From Pelagibius sp. (GTDB lineage Bacteria > Pseudomonadota > Alphaproteobacteria > Kiloniellales > Kiloniellaceae), in contig NZ_JANQOI010000188.1 in assembly GCF_028289705.1 (NCBI RefSeq), positions 51,581 to 115,580 of the forward strand: a stretch of 64,000 nt of DNA, in the 5' to 3' direction. Shown here piece by piece: positions 7,337 through 17,013 of this stretch (positions are counted from its first letter, which is position 1; every line of letters begins with the position of its first letter). The translations under genes and the position numbers were made by a program. The notes below the pieces were generated by a model. The model saw only the letters and a program-made list of their open reading frames with translations, was not told where the DNA came from and did not search any database.

Positions 7337-8650
7337 ATGACATCGACCACCCGCGCCCTTCGCGGCCGCCTGCTCAGCTTTCGCGACGATCCCCGGGAGG
7401 CCGGGAGCGCCGCCTACGATTTCATCGAGGACGGGCTGGTCGAGATCGCCGATGGAACCATTACGGCGGTCGGGGAGGCCTCCGACCTGCTGGCGCGGCT
7501 CCCTGACGGCACGGCGGTGGACCACTATCCCGATGCACTGATCCTCCCGGGCTTCATCGACACCCACATCCACTATCCCCAGACGCAGGTGATCGCTTCC
7601 TATGGCGCGCAGTTGCTGGACTGGCTGGAGCGCTATGCCCTGGTGGAAGAACAGCGCTTCTCGGACCCGGAGCACTGCGCCGCCGTCGCCCGGTTCTTTA
7701 TCGACGAGCTGTTGCGCAACGGCACCACGACGGCGGCGGTCTACTGCACCGTCCATCCGCAGTCGGTGGAGGCCTTCTTTGCCGAGTCCCACCGCCGCAA
7801 CACCCGCATGGTGGCGGGCAAGGTGCTGATGGACCGCGACGCGCCGGCGGGGCTCAGCGACTGTCCGGAGAGCGCCTATGTCCAGTCCAGCGCCCTCATC
7901 GGACAGTGGCACGGCAAGGGCCGCCAGCTCTACTGCGTGACCCCGCGCTTCGCCGTCACCTCGACGGAGGCCCAGTTGGAGGCGGCGGGCACACTGCTGA
8001 AGGAACATCCGGACTGCTACATGCAGACCCACCTCAGCGAAAACCGCCGCGAGATCGAAACGGTGCGCGCGCTCTTTCCCTGGGCGGAAAGCTACACCGG
8101 CGTCTACGAGCGTTTCGGCCTGTTGGGCCCGCGTTCGCTCTTCGGCCACTGCATCCACCTGGAGGAGGGCGAGCGCCGGCTGCTCTGCGAAAGCGGCTCG
8201 GTCGCGGCCTTCTGCCCGACCTCCAACCTCTTCATCGGCTCCGGACTCTTCGACCTGGCCAAGGCGCGCAACGGGGCCTCGCCCATCCGGGTCGGCATGG
8301 CCACGGATGTGGGCGGCGGCACCAGCTATTCCCTGCTGCGCACCCTGGCGGAGGCCTACAAGGTGCTGCAACTGCAGGACCAGAACCTGCCGGCGCTGGA
8401 GGCCTTCTACATGATCACCCTGGGCAACGCCCGCGCACTTGGTCTGGAGGATCGCATCGGCTCCCTCGCCCCGGGCCGGGAGGCGGATATCACGGTGCTC
8501 GATGCCCGGGCGACGCCGGCCATGGCCCATCGTTTCGAGCGGGTGGAAACGCTGGAGGAAGAGCTCTTCCTCTTGATGACCCTGGGCGACGACCGGGCCG
8601 TGCGCGCCACCTATGTTGCCGGTGCGCCGGCGCACCAGCGCGACGCCTGA
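7337..8650 (+). CDS. guaD: Guanine deaminase
   Basis: 437-residue amidohydrolase that converts guanine to xanthine and ammonia. Metal and catalytic motifs are visible: PGFIDTHIHYPQ with His77/His79, THLSE with His232, GHCIH with His271/His274, and MATDVGGG with Asp324. The phrases IDTHIHYPQTQVIASYG and PTSNLFIGSGLFDL are typical of bacterial GuaD. Length is normal. Start ATG at 7337 (MTSTTRALRG) fits the family. The product feeds the xanthine-to-urate route handled by PuuD upstream. Confidence 0.93.
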   Translation: MTSTTRALRGRLLSFRDDPREAGSAAYDFIEDGLVEIADGTITAVGEASDLLARLPDGTAVDHYPDALILPGFIDTHIHYPQTQVIASYGAQLLDWLERYALVEEQRFSDPEHCAAVARFFIDELLRNGTTTAAVYCTVHPQSVEAFFAESHRRNTRMVAGKVLMDRDAPAGLSDCPESAYVQSSALIGQWHGKGRQLYCVTPRFAVTSTEAQLEAAGTLLKEHPDCYMQTHLSENRREIETVRALFPWAESYTGVYERFGLLGPRSLFGHCIHLEEGERRLLCESGSVAAFCPTSNLFIGSGLFDLAKARNGASPIRVGMATDVGGGTSYSLLRTLAEAYKVLQLQDQNLPALEAFYMITLGNARALGLEDRIGSLAPGREADITVLDARATPAMAHRFERVETLEEELFLLMTLGDDRAVRATYVAGAPAHQRDA

Positions 8651-8813
8651 GGGACCGGCCCGGCGCGCCGACCCGGCGACTCTCGATCACAACCTTGTGT
8701 TGGTATTAGCAATCGCTGCGTCTTGATCCCCCTTCTCCCGGTCATAGGTGATCGGAAAGCCAGAGTTCCGGCGCTCCCCGCGCCGGAACACACCTTTGTA
8801 CAGGAAGGACGAG

Positions 8814-8990
8814 ATGGCAGAGATCGAGAAGACGCGGCGCGAAGCGCGCGCCACCCGGCGGCATTTCGGACGGTTACTGGCCGGTTTCGGCCTCGCCGTG
8901 GGGCTGTCGGCCTGCGCCGGCCTCAAAGGCCGCCCCCGCGACCCGAACCGCAAGCCTTTTTGGGAGCGCGAAGAGCAGCGCGACGACTGA
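8814..8990 (+). CDS. Small predicted lipoprotein
   Basis: 58 residues. An AGGAAGGA ribosome binding site sits just before the ATG at 8814, which decides this start over a longer frame. The N-terminus is charged (MAEIEKTRREARATRRH) followed by a hydrophobic stretch ending in the lipobox LSAC, so cleavage before Cys and lipidation are expected, leaving a mature chain of only about 25 polar residues (GLKGRPRDPNRKPFWEREEQ). Function unknown. The region 8651-8813 upstream holds nothing else recognisable. Confidence 0.6.
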   Translation: MAEIEKTRREARATRRHFGRLLAGFGLAVGLSACAGLKGRPRDPNRKPFWEREEQRDD

Positions 8991-9008
8991 ACGTAACACT
9001 ACGGCTCT

Positions 9009-9365
9009 TTAGCCCTTGCTGTAGTGGGGCTGGTAGAGCTCCAACTGGAAGCCGCCGGGGACCGTGAAGTGGATGGCGCGGCCGTAGCCGACGTCCGTCA
9101 CCTCGTCCACGAACTCCACGCCGCGCCCCTTCAGCTCGGCCACCGTCGCCTCGATGTCGTCGCAGTAGAAGGAGATGGCGTGGGTGCCGGAGGCCGGGCT
9201 GCCCTCGAAGTCCGTCGGGTGGCAGCCCATGTCGGCTTCCGGCGCATCGAAGATCCACCAGCCGCCGCCGGTGTCGGTTCCGGCGAAGCCCAGCTTGTCA
9301 CGGATGAAGGCGCGGAGCTCCTCTGCCTGCGATGAATAAAACATCGTGTGCACGCCCTTGATCAT
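9009..9365 (-). CDS. VOC family (glyoxalase/bleomycin-resistance fold) protein
   Basis: 118 residues, one vicinal-oxygen-chelate module pair. Typical signatures: IKGVHTMFYSS at the start, the middle segment SGTHAISFYCDDIEATVAELKGRGVEF, and VPGGFQLELYQPHY at the end, with metal-ligand-type His and Glu positions. The substrate cannot be read from sequence. It stands alone between a lipoprotein gene on the other strand and the GFA protein gene. Confidence 0.82.
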   Translation of the reverse strand: MIKGVHTMFYSSQAEELRAFIRDKLGFAGTDTGGGWWIFDAPEADMGCHPTDFEGSPASGTHAISFYCDDIEATVAELKGRGVEFVDEVTDVGYGRAIHFTVPGGFQLELYQPHYSKG

Positions 9366-9478
9366 GCGCTCCCTCCCTTCGTCGGATGGTTGCCGTCCGC
9401 CAGGACCGCTCTATTCAAGCCACCGGGGCTGGCAGATGCAAATCACCGCTTGGCATGGTCGGGGCCGCGGGCGCGCGC

Positions 9479-9919
9479 TCAGGTCCGCGCGATGGCGGGC
9501 CGTGCGGCATTGGGCGGCATCTCGGGGAAGGCCGTCAGGTCCTTGTCGATATGCTCCCAGGACGCGGCGCGGCTGGCGTAGACCACCATTTGCGGTTTGA
9601 CCGTTTCCAGGTCGTCGAGGCTCGACGCCCTGATAGCGATCATCCCCGGCATCCCGGAATTCGTCGAGTAGAGGGGCGAGCCGCAACTCGGACAGAAGCC
9701 CCGGCGCACCATGTTGCCGCTGTCCGCGGCGCGCTCGAAGAACGTCACCGCGCCGCTGATGCTGAAGGCCTCTTCGGGGATCGCCAGGTGCGTGCAGTGG
9801 CCGGTGCCGCTGGACCGGCGGCAGTCCTCGCAGTGGCAATGGACGGTAATCCGGGGTTCGCTCGCACTCTCATAACGCACCGCTCCGCAGAGGCAGCCGC
9901 CGGTGAAGCCGCTGGACAT
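9479..9919 (-). CDS. GFA family protein (glutathione-dependent formaldehyde-activating/CENP-V fold)
   Basis: About 146 residues starting MSSGFTGGCLCGAVRYES. Zinc ligands of the family are present: CLCG near residue 10, HCHCEDCRRSSG near 28-38 and FCPSCGSPLYS near 80-90. Start at 9919 is favoured by a GGGAG site seven bases upstream; a frame extension to 9958 lacks support. It is transcribed away from an HxlR regulator and a perfect 32-base palindrome lies between the two starts, so it is the likely target of that regulator. Confidence 0.87.
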   Translation of the reverse strand: MSSGFTGGCLCGAVRYESASEPRITVHCHCEDCRRSSGTGHCTHLAIPEEAFSISGAVTFFERAADSGNMVRRGFCPSCGSPLYSTNSGMPGMIAIRASSLDDLETVKPQMVVYASRAASWEHIDKDLTAFPEMPPNAARPAIART

Positions 9920-9966
9920 GGCAGTCTCCCGTGCTTTTTCTCTTTCACGAGGCGTCACACTGGGCT

Positions 9967-9998
9967 AGTAACTTGTCACTTGCAAGTGACAAGTTACT
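9967..9998. promoter_or_regulatory. Perfect 32-bp palindromic operator between GFA gene and HxlR regulator
   Basis: The left 16 bases AGTAACTTGTCACTTG are followed exactly by their reverse complement, with no mismatch. It also contains the internal repeat ACTTGTCACTTG/CAAGTGACAAGT. It sits 19 bases before the HxlR ATG and 48 bases before the GFA start, the expected place for an operator controlling both divergent genes. Confidence 0.85.
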
Positions 9999-10016
9999 GA
10001 CTCCGAGGACAGACCC

Positions 10017-10376
10017 ATGGACCGCGATCCGCGCTCGCTCTGCCCCATCGCCACGACGCTGGAAATTGTCGGCGACCGCTGGACCCTCTTGGTCCTGCGG
10101 GATCTTTTCATCGGCAAGACGCGCTTCTCCGACTTTCTGACGTCGCCGGAGGGGATCGCGACCAACGTCTTGACGCATCGCCTGGCGCAGATGGAACGGG
10201 CCGGACTGGTGAGCAGGCGGCCTTACCAGCTTCGTCCCAAGCGCTTCGAATACGCGCTGACGGAGAAGGGCGAGGCGCTGCTGCCGGTCCTGCAGGAGAT
10301 CTGCCACTGGGCCAACCGCTTCATGCCGGAGACCTGGCGCCCGCCCGAGAGTTTCATGACGCGGCGTTTGCCCTGA
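10017..10376 (+). CDS. HxlR family winged-helix regulator
   Basis: 119 residues. The typical HxlR opening is present: [33 protein letters not shown], with the N-terminal Cys that in some family members senses electrophiles, followed by [39 protein letters not shown] (recognition helix and wing). The palindrome immediately upstream implies autoregulation and control of the divergent GFA gene. Given that GFA proteins act on formaldehyde-type adducts, an aldehyde signal is possible, but this is inference. Confidence 0.9.
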   Translation: MDRDPRSLCPIATTLEIVGDRWTLLVLRDLFIGKTRFSDFLTSPEGIATNVLTHRLAQMERAGLVSRRPYQLRPKRFEYALTEKGEALLPVLQEICHWANRFMPETWRPPESFMTRRLP

Positions 10377-10468
10377 GCCGATTGCGCGGCCCGGCCCGTT
10401 GGGCTAAAACCCGCGCCCGGAAGCGATTTCCCGTCTCCCGATCACCAGCCCTCAGCGCCGGAGCAGCC

Positions 10469-12145
<1,677 letters not shown>

Positions 12146-12157
12146 GCTCGGGGGCCG

Positions 12158-12189
12158 CGCACGGGCGCCCCTGCAGAGGCGCCCGTGCG
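12158..12189. terminator. Hairpin between convergent ettA and membrane-protein gene
   Basis: A perfect 12-base stem (CGCACGGGCGCC and its complement) with an eight-base loop lies between the stops of two convergent genes. There is no clear T-tract, so it may act as a bidirectional transcription barrier rather than a classical intrinsic terminator. Confidence 0.6.
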
Positions 12190-12197
12190 TTCGGCTC

Positions 12198-12695
12198 TCA
12201 ACCCTCGGCGAGCTTGCCGCCCGAGGAGCGCAACCGCGCCCAGAGCCTGCCCAGGGCCATGAAGTGCGTGACCAGGAGCAGCGGGACGACGAAGGTCGGA
12301 ATGTACCAGGCCGACTGGAAGTGGGGCACTGCTTCGGCATGGCTGAGCGCGTTGGCGAGATCCAGCAACCCGACGACATTGAACAGCCATGCCAGCGGGA
12401 TCATGGCAACCCAACGGCGGTGCAAGGCGATCAGCGCAACGATCGCCAACAGGCCCGCCGCCAAGTCGCCGTAGGCAGCGGCGGCGGAGAAGGACACGGG
12501 CATGGTGGGCGCGACCACTCCGGGTACCAGGAAGACCATCCCGAGGTGCCGGAAGGCGTGGGGAACGGTGAGCCAGAACAGAGCCTCGCGGTGGTCCAGC
12601 CTGTTCAACAGGGGCCCGGCGTACCACCGGGCCAGCAGGGCGATCACCACAAAGCTCAGGGCGAACTGCAGAGCGAAGATTTCCATCGGTTCCAT
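12198..12695 (-). CDS. Small multi-pass membrane protein, function unknown
   Basis: 165 residues with about four to five hydrophobic helices (roughly 5-25, 45-65, 75-95, 97-115, 130-150). It starts MEPMEIFALQFALSFVVIALLARWYAG and has a conserved-looking VPHAFRHLGMVFLVPGVV loop; no family assigned with confidence. A GAGAGA site precedes the ATG. It lies downstream of a MarR gene on the same strand and has, at 12759-12776, a near copy of the palindrome found in front of that MarR gene, so it is probably regulated by it. Confidence 0.75.
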   Translation of the reverse strand: MEPMEIFALQFALSFVVIALLARWYAGPLLNRLDHREALFWLTVPHAFRHLGMVFLVPGVVAPTMPVSFSAAAAYGDLAAGLLAIVALIALHRRWVAMIPLAWLFNVVGLLDLANALSHAEAVPHFQSAWYIPTFVVPLLLVTHFMALGRLWARLRSSGGKLAEG

Positions 12696-12758
12696 ATTCT
12701 CTCTCCTTCATCACGAGTCACATCTGCCGTCTTATGCGGGACCCTCGATCCAAATCGA

Positions 12759-12776
12759 TATATGTATATGCATGTA
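12759..12776. promoter_or_regulatory. Second MarR-type operator copy upstream of membrane-protein gene
   Basis: TATATGTATATGCATGTA, differing at two positions from the perfect palindrome at 13270-13287. It lies 64-81 bases before the start of the membrane-protein gene. Confidence 0.65.
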
Positions 12777-12791
12777 ACGGCAGAAAATTTT

Positions 12792-13268
12792 TTACGGCGC
12801 CCGCTCGCAGGCCCCTTCGATCTGCTCCAACCCCTGCAGCATCTCCGCCCAGCGACCGTCTTCAAGCGATTGCAGGAGCTGATGCTGGGTCTTTCGCCAC
12901 AGGGGCAGGGCGCGCTTGAGCACCGCGTCACCCTGAGCCGTCATCCGCAGCATACGAAAACGGCCGTCTGCCGCCGCGGCGCTGTCCACATAGCCATGCC
13001 GTGCGAGGACATCCAGGTTCCGGGTCAGGGTGGTCTGGTCGACGCCGAGCCTGTCGGAAAGGTCGCCGACGCTGGCCTCTCCCAGATGCTGCAAGGTTGC
13101 GAGCAGGGTGAACTGGGTGTTGCGGAGGCCCGCCGGGCGCAGGGCGTCGTCGAAGGTCTTGGCTGCCGCCCGCGCCACGCGGCGAAGCCGATAGCTGATG
13201 CAACTTTCCGGGGTCAGGTGCTCTTCGGCGGCCATCTCATCAAGTGTCCATAGGTTTGGCGTGCTCAT
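12792..13268 (-). CDS. MarR family transcriptional regulator
   Basis: 158 residues. Winged-helix domain of MarR type: YRLRRVARAAAKTFDDALRPAGLRNTQFTLLATLQHLGEASVGDLSDRLGVDQTTLTRNLDVLARHGYVDSAAAADGRFRMLRMTAQG, where the last part is the wing with the conserved D-x-R. A long N-terminal helix and C-terminal dimerisation helix flank it. A perfect AT-rich palindrome begins one base upstream of the ATG, which leaves no ribosome binding site between operator and start and suggests tight autorepression. The downstream membrane protein is the probable regulatory target. Confidence 0.88.
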   Translation of the reverse strand: MSTPNLWTLDEMAAEEHLTPESCISYRLRRVARAAAKTFDDALRPAGLRNTQFTLLATLQHLGEASVGDLSDRLGVDQTTLTRNLDVLARHGYVDSAAAADGRFRMLRMTAQGDAVLKRALPLWRKTQHQLLQSLEDGRWAEMLQGLEQIEGACERAP

Positions 13269-13269
13269 T

Positions 13270-13287
13270 TATATGTATATACATATA
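13270..13287. promoter_or_regulatory. Perfect 18-bp palindrome abutting the MarR start codon
   Basis: TATATGTATATACATATA is its own reverse complement. It lies directly upstream of the MarR ATG (13268) and is nearly repeated at 12759-12776 before the neighbouring gene, as expected for the MarR protein's own binding site. Confidence 0.75.
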
Positions 13288-13409
13288 CTGTTCGTCAAGC
13301 GGTTTCGTGAAGGAGTTGCCGGGGCAGGTTCGCCGGAAGTTGCTATCATGCCGCCCGCAGGTGCGCTGGCGTAGCCGCGGACGGGGAAAGGTGAGGTCGG
13401 GGATCTTCT

Positions 13410-14432
13410 ATGAGTGAAAGGGTTCGCCTTGCCGTCGTCGGCGCCGGGCTGATGGGCCGGCAGCATGTCGGGGCGCTCGATGCGCTGCCCGAGGCCGAGC
13501 TGGTTGCCATCGTCGATCCGAGCGAGGCCGCGCGCACTTACGCAGGCGAGCGTGGCGTCCCCTGGCACGCCGACCTCGAGGCGATCCTCCGCGCCGACAA
13601 GCCGGACGGCATCGTTCTGGCGACGCCCAACCAGCTGCACGAGGCGCAGGGGCTGGTCTGCATCGCTGCCGGGATACCTCTGCTGATCGAAAAGCCCATC
13701 GCCACCGAGGTCGCTTCGGCGGAGCGGCTGAGCAACGCGGCGGAAGCCGCCGGCGTGCCGCTGCTGGTCGGCCATCACCGGCGCCACAATCCGATCATCC
13801 GCAAGGCCAAGGAAATCATCGACAGCGGCGCGCTGGGCCGCATCACCGCGGTTCAGGCGGCCTGCTGGCTCTACAAACCCGACGCCTATTTCGATCAGCA
13901 ATGGCGGCGGGAGGCCGGGGCGGGGCCGGTCTTCATCAACCTCATCCACGACATCGATCTGCTGCGCTATCTCTGCGGCGAGATCGTGGCGGCGGTCGCG
14001 CGGGAGTCCGGCGCGGCCCGGGGCAATGCGGTAGAGGACACGGCGGCTATGGTCCTGCAGTTCGACAACGGGGCCCTCGGCAGCGTCACCGTGTCGGACA
14101 GCGTTGTCGGCCCCTGGAGCTGGGAACTGACCGCCGGGGAAAACCCGGCCTATCCCGAAACCGGGGAGACCTGCTATTGGATCGGCGGGACCCACGGAGC
14201 GCTGGCGCTGCCCAACCTGCGCCTCTGGGATCAGGGGGAGGCCCGCGGCTGGTGGGAGCCGATGTCCGGCACCGCCGTCGAGGTCGAAATGGCCGATCCC
14301 ATCGTCGAGCAGATGCGCCACTTCTGCCGAGTCGTCCGCGGCCTCGAAGCGCCGCTGGTCTCTGCCCGCGAGGCCACCAAGACCCTCGCCGTCACCGCCG
14401 AGATCAAACGGAGCGCCAGCGACACGGCGTAG
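13410..14432 (+). CDS. Gfo/Idh/MocA family NAD(P)-dependent oxidoreductase
   Basis: 340 residues. Rossmann start VRLAVVGAGLMGRQHVGAL, the family EKP motif at LLIEKPIATEV (about 95-105), and the C-terminal alpha/beta substrate domain with GGPVF-like AGPVFINLIHDIDLLRYL, where HDID matches the conserved H-x-x-D catalytic region. Members oxidise or isomerise sugars and inositols; which substrate is used here cannot be told. It stands alone on the plus strand, followed by a palindromic repeat. Confidence 0.9.
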   Translation: MSERVRLAVVGAGLMGRQHVGALDALPEAELVAIVDPSEAARTYAGERGVPWHADLEAILRADKPDGIVLATPNQLHEAQGLVCIAAGIPLLIEKPIATEVASAERLSNAAEAAGVPLLVGHHRRHNPIIRKAKEIIDSGALGRITAVQAACWLYKPDAYFDQQWRREAGAGPVFINLIHDIDLLRYLCGEIVAAVARESGAARGNAVEDTAAMVLQFDNGALGSVTVSDSVVGPWSWELTAGENPAYPETGETCYWIGGTHGALALPNLRLWDQGEARGWWEPMSGTAVEVEMADPIVEQMRHFCRVVRGLEAPLVSAREATKTLAVTAEIKRSASDTA

Positions 14433-14455
14433 GTCCAGATCGTTCTGGCTTCCCC

Positions 14456-14555
14456 ATATCGTCACCCTCGGGCCTGTCCCGAGGGTCCATTGACAGACCG
14501 AGACCGGAACCTCGATGGATTGCCGGAACAAGTCCGGCAATGACGGTCTGGGAGG
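14456..14555. repeat. Alphaproteobacterial palindromic repeat (REP-like)
   Basis: Two hairpins, ACCCTCGGG/CCCGAGGGT at 14464-14486 and ATTGCCGGA/TCCGGCAAT at 14519-14541, with the conserved intervening text. Read on the minus strand it gives the well-known spurious peptide VIAGLVPAIHR, the mark of a widespread intergenic repeat family in this class. It lies between two convergent genes. Confidence 0.8.
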
Positions 14556-14604
14556 CCGGAGGGCAGGAAGCCTTTGAGGGACAAGGCTTCATGTTGGGCA
14601 GGCT

Positions 14605-15327
14605 CTAAGGCGCGACCTTGAGTTTGCCTTGGACGCCGTAGCGTTCGATCAGCGTGGCGACCAAGCCGCTTGCTTTGGCTTCGGCAAGGAACCGATCGAC
14701 AAAGCCCTGGAGGGTGGCGTTCTTCGGCTTCGTGCAGACGGCCTGACGGATCGCGGTGTAGCCGCCGTCCAGCACCCGCGCGCCGGGCAGTTGCTGTGCC
14801 ATCTCCGACAGTGCCGGGGCGAGGCCCGCCATGGCATCCAGCTTCTCGTCCACGAAAAGCGCGAAGGCCTCGGCGTGGATCGGCGCGCGGTGGAGCTCCG
14901 CCCGCTTCAGCGTTCGGGTCAGGTAGAGATCATAGGCGGCACGGTCCACCAGGGCGATTCGCACACCCGGCCGGTCTACGTCCTCAATGGACTGCAACGG
15001 CGAATTCGGGGGCACCAGGTAGGAGGCTTCGATCTCGACATAGGCTTCGCAGAAGGCGACGGTCTCGGCGCGCTTCGGATCCGCCGCGATCAGTCCGATG
15101 TCCCAGACGTCCTGCTCCGCCGCGTCGGCGACGGCGCCGGCCGTGGCAAAGGGAACCAGGGCGAGGCCAACGCCGAGGCGCTCGGCGATGGCCGCCGCAA
15201 TGTCCGGAGCGACCCCCTGCGGATCGCCCGATGGGCTGGTACCGGTCACCAGAAGCCGGTTGGCGAGATTGATCCCGGCCCTCAAGGTTCCGGGGACGGA
15301 AAGCTCAGATAGGGCGTCAGCGGCCAT
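14605..15327 (-). CDS. Family 3 solute-binding-type protein without signal peptide
   Basis: 240 residues of the periplasmic amino-acid-binding fold (SBP_bac_3): GTLRAGINLANRLLVTGTSPSGDPQGVAPDIAAAIAERLG at the N-terminus, WDIGLIAADPKRAETVAFCEAY in the middle, and a hinge-and-second-lobe pattern to the end. The striking point is the N-terminus MAADALSELSVPGTLRAGIN: there is no signal peptide, so the protein is probably cytoplasmic or its start has been lost. No permease or ATPase gene is adjacent. It may sense or bind a small ligand in the cytoplasm; this is inference. Confidence 0.82.
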   Translation of the reverse strand: MAADALSELSVPGTLRAGINLANRLLVTGTSPSGDPQGVAPDIAAAIAERLGVGLALVPFATAGAVADAAEQDVWDIGLIAADPKRAETVAFCEAYVEIEASYLVPPNSPLQSIEDVDRPGVRIALVDRAAYDLYLTRTLKRAELHRAPIHAEAFALFVDEKLDAMAGLAPALSEMAQQLPGARVLDGGYTAIRQAVCTKPKNATLQGFVDRFLAEAKASGLVATLIERYGVQGKLKVAP

Positions 15328-15426
15328 GGTCGCTCTCTAGTCTCGGTGCAAAGGGACTCGTGCGGCCTCCGCCCGGCGGTGGCCGGCCGGTCCTTCGCGC
15401 GGCTCTTTGGAATGGGCTGTCGGCTG

Positions 15427-16068
15427 CTACTGCCGGGGAGCGAAGGCGCCGCCGGCGACCTTTTCCCTCAGCGCCTCGGTTAAGGCATTGAGCTTGCCGC
15501 CGTTGCGCTTGATCACCGTGCCGTATTCCGACCTCAGGGTCTGGGCCATGCTGACCCCCTCGGCGCGGATGTCGAGGATCTTGAACCGGCCTTCCTTCTC
15601 GCGCACCCGCCAGCTCACCTTGTAGGGTTCGCCCTCGGCCCGCGGCACCTGGGAATTGATGAACGCCATGTCGTCGCGGTCCTTGATCGGCGTGATGGTG
15701 CCGATCACGAAGCGCCTGTCGGTGTTCTCGGTGAGCAGCGGCAGGAAGCGCTGGACGATGACGTCTTCGAAGACGTTCAGAAAGGCATCGCGGTCCTGCG
15801 GGGAGGCGCCGCGCCAATAGCGCCCCAGGACGAAGCGGCCGATCGCCGGGACGTCGAAACTCTGGTTGAAGAGGCTGCGAAAGCGCTCTTCCTTGACGTC
15901 GTCGCTGATCGAGCCATCGCTCAGCTCGGCCGCTGCGCGCTCCTGCAGATCGCTGAGGAACTGGGCTGCCTGCTGGTCGTTGAAGGCCGCGGCCCCGTCG
16001 GCCGCCGCCCCGGCGAGGACGAAAACGAAAACAAGGGCGAGCAGCGGTCTGACAATCCTGTCGGTCAT
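15427..16068 (-). CDS. mlaC: MlaC-type periplasmic phospholipid-binding protein
   Basis: 213 residues with an N-terminal signal peptide (LLALVFVFVLAGAAADGAAAF). The MlaC/Ttg2D family pattern is clear: FRSLFNQSFDVPAIGRFVLGRYWRGASPQDRDAFLNVFEDVIVQRFLPLL followed by YKVSWRVREKEGRFKILDIRAEGVSMAQTLRSEYGTVI. MlaC shuttles phospholipid between the outer-membrane MlaA complex and the inner-membrane MlaFEDB transporter. It lies three bases downstream of mlaA, so both are one operon, about 14 kb away from the mlaEF operon at the left end. Confidence 0.93.
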   Translation of the reverse strand: MTDRIVRPLLALVFVFVLAGAAADGAAAFNDQQAAQFLSDLQERAAAELSDGSISDDVKEERFRSLFNQSFDVPAIGRFVLGRYWRGASPQDRDAFLNVFEDVIVQRFLPLLTENTDRRFVIGTITPIKDRDDMAFINSQVPRAEGEPYKVSWRVREKEGRFKILDIRAEGVSMAQTLRSEYGTVIKRNGGKLNALTEALREKVAGGAFAPRQ

Positions 16069-16071
16069 CGC

Positions 16072-17013
16072 TTACTCCACGGATGCGCTGCTTTGCTCCG
16101 TCTCGGAGGGTTCGTCGAGGCCCGGATAGAGCAGTTCGGAGAAGTCCGGTGACCCCTCGGGCGGCGCGCCGTTGTTGATCTCGCTTTCCCGGTTCTGGCG
16201 GTAGAGGGAGCGGATGCGCGCGTAGAAGTCCAGCGAGTCGCGCTGCAGCTCATCCAAGGTATCGAGGTTGCGCGCGCGGGCGTCGATGCCGGTGGCCGCG
16301 GCGCGGCCGAGGTTGACACTCTCCGGCGCCAGATAGGTCAGCGGATCCAGGAAGAGATCGACGATGCGCCCGCCGGCATCCCGCAGGGAGGAGGGGCCGA
16401 GGATCGGCAGCACCAGATAGATGCCCTCGCCCGCACCATAGGTGCCCAGCGTTTGCCCGAAGTCTTCGTCATGGTAGGGCAGGCCCGAATCGGCGGCGAT
16501 GTCGAAGAGTCCCAGCACGCCGATGGTCGAGTTGATCAAAAAGCGGGCTGTGGTGGTTTCCGCTCGGGCCAGATCGCCCTGCAGCAGGTCGTTGGCGAGG
16601 ATCACCGGGGTGCGCAGGTTGCGCAGGAAGTTGGTGACCGAATTGCGCACACCCGTCGGCACGATAAAGCGATAGGTGACGGCGATGGGGCGGATGATCA
16701 GGAAGTCCACCGCCTCGTTGAAGGCGAAGAACATGCGGTTGGGGACTTCCAGGGGGTCGTTGTCGTCCGGTTCCGGCCCGAAATCGTCGGCGACGTCGCT
16801 TTCGGCGCCGTCGTCGGAGCTACTCTGGGCAAGCTGGGCGCTGCGCGGGTCGGCGCCTTCAAGCCCGTTCTGCCCGGCGGCCGCCTCTATGGCCGGCCCG
16901 GGACCGAATGCCGTCTCGTCGCTCACCGGCGCCGTTGCGCAGGCTCCAAGAGCAAATGTGAGTACAAGACTGACGAGAAAAGGTCGCAGACGCTGCGGAA
17001 AAGAAGAGATCAC
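16072..17013 (-). CDS. mlaA: MlaA (VacJ) outer-membrane lipoprotein
   Basis: 313 residues. Lipoprotein signal with lipobox LGAC near residue 24. The MlaA core follows a polar, acidic linker: DPLEVPNRMFFAFNEAVDFLIIRPIAVTYR, VRNSVTNFLRNLRTPVILANDLLQGD, GLFDIAADSGLPYHDEDFGQTLGTYGAGEGIYLVLPILGPSSLRDAGGRIVDLFLDPLTY. These are the membrane-embedded helices that form the lipid channel. MlaA removes mislocalised phospholipids from the outer leaflet. Compared with E. coli MlaA the N-terminal linker and the C-terminal tail (rich in Glu/Ser) are long. Operon with mlaC. Confidence 0.94.
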   Translation of the reverse strand: MISSFPQRLRPFLVSLVLTFALGACATAPVSDETAFGPGPAIEAAAGQNGLEGADPRSAQLAQSSSDDGAESDVADDFGPEPDDNDPLEVPNRMFFAFNEAVDFLIIRPIAVTYRFIVPTGVRNSVTNFLRNLRTPVILANDLLQGDLARAETTTARFLINSTIGVLGLFDIAADSGLPYHDEDFGQTLGTYGAGEGIYLVLPILGPSSLRDAGGRIVDLFLDPLTYLAPESVNLGRAAATGIDARARNLDTLDELQRDSLDFYARIRSLYRQNRESEINNGAPPEGSPDFSELLYPGLDEPSETEQSSASVE

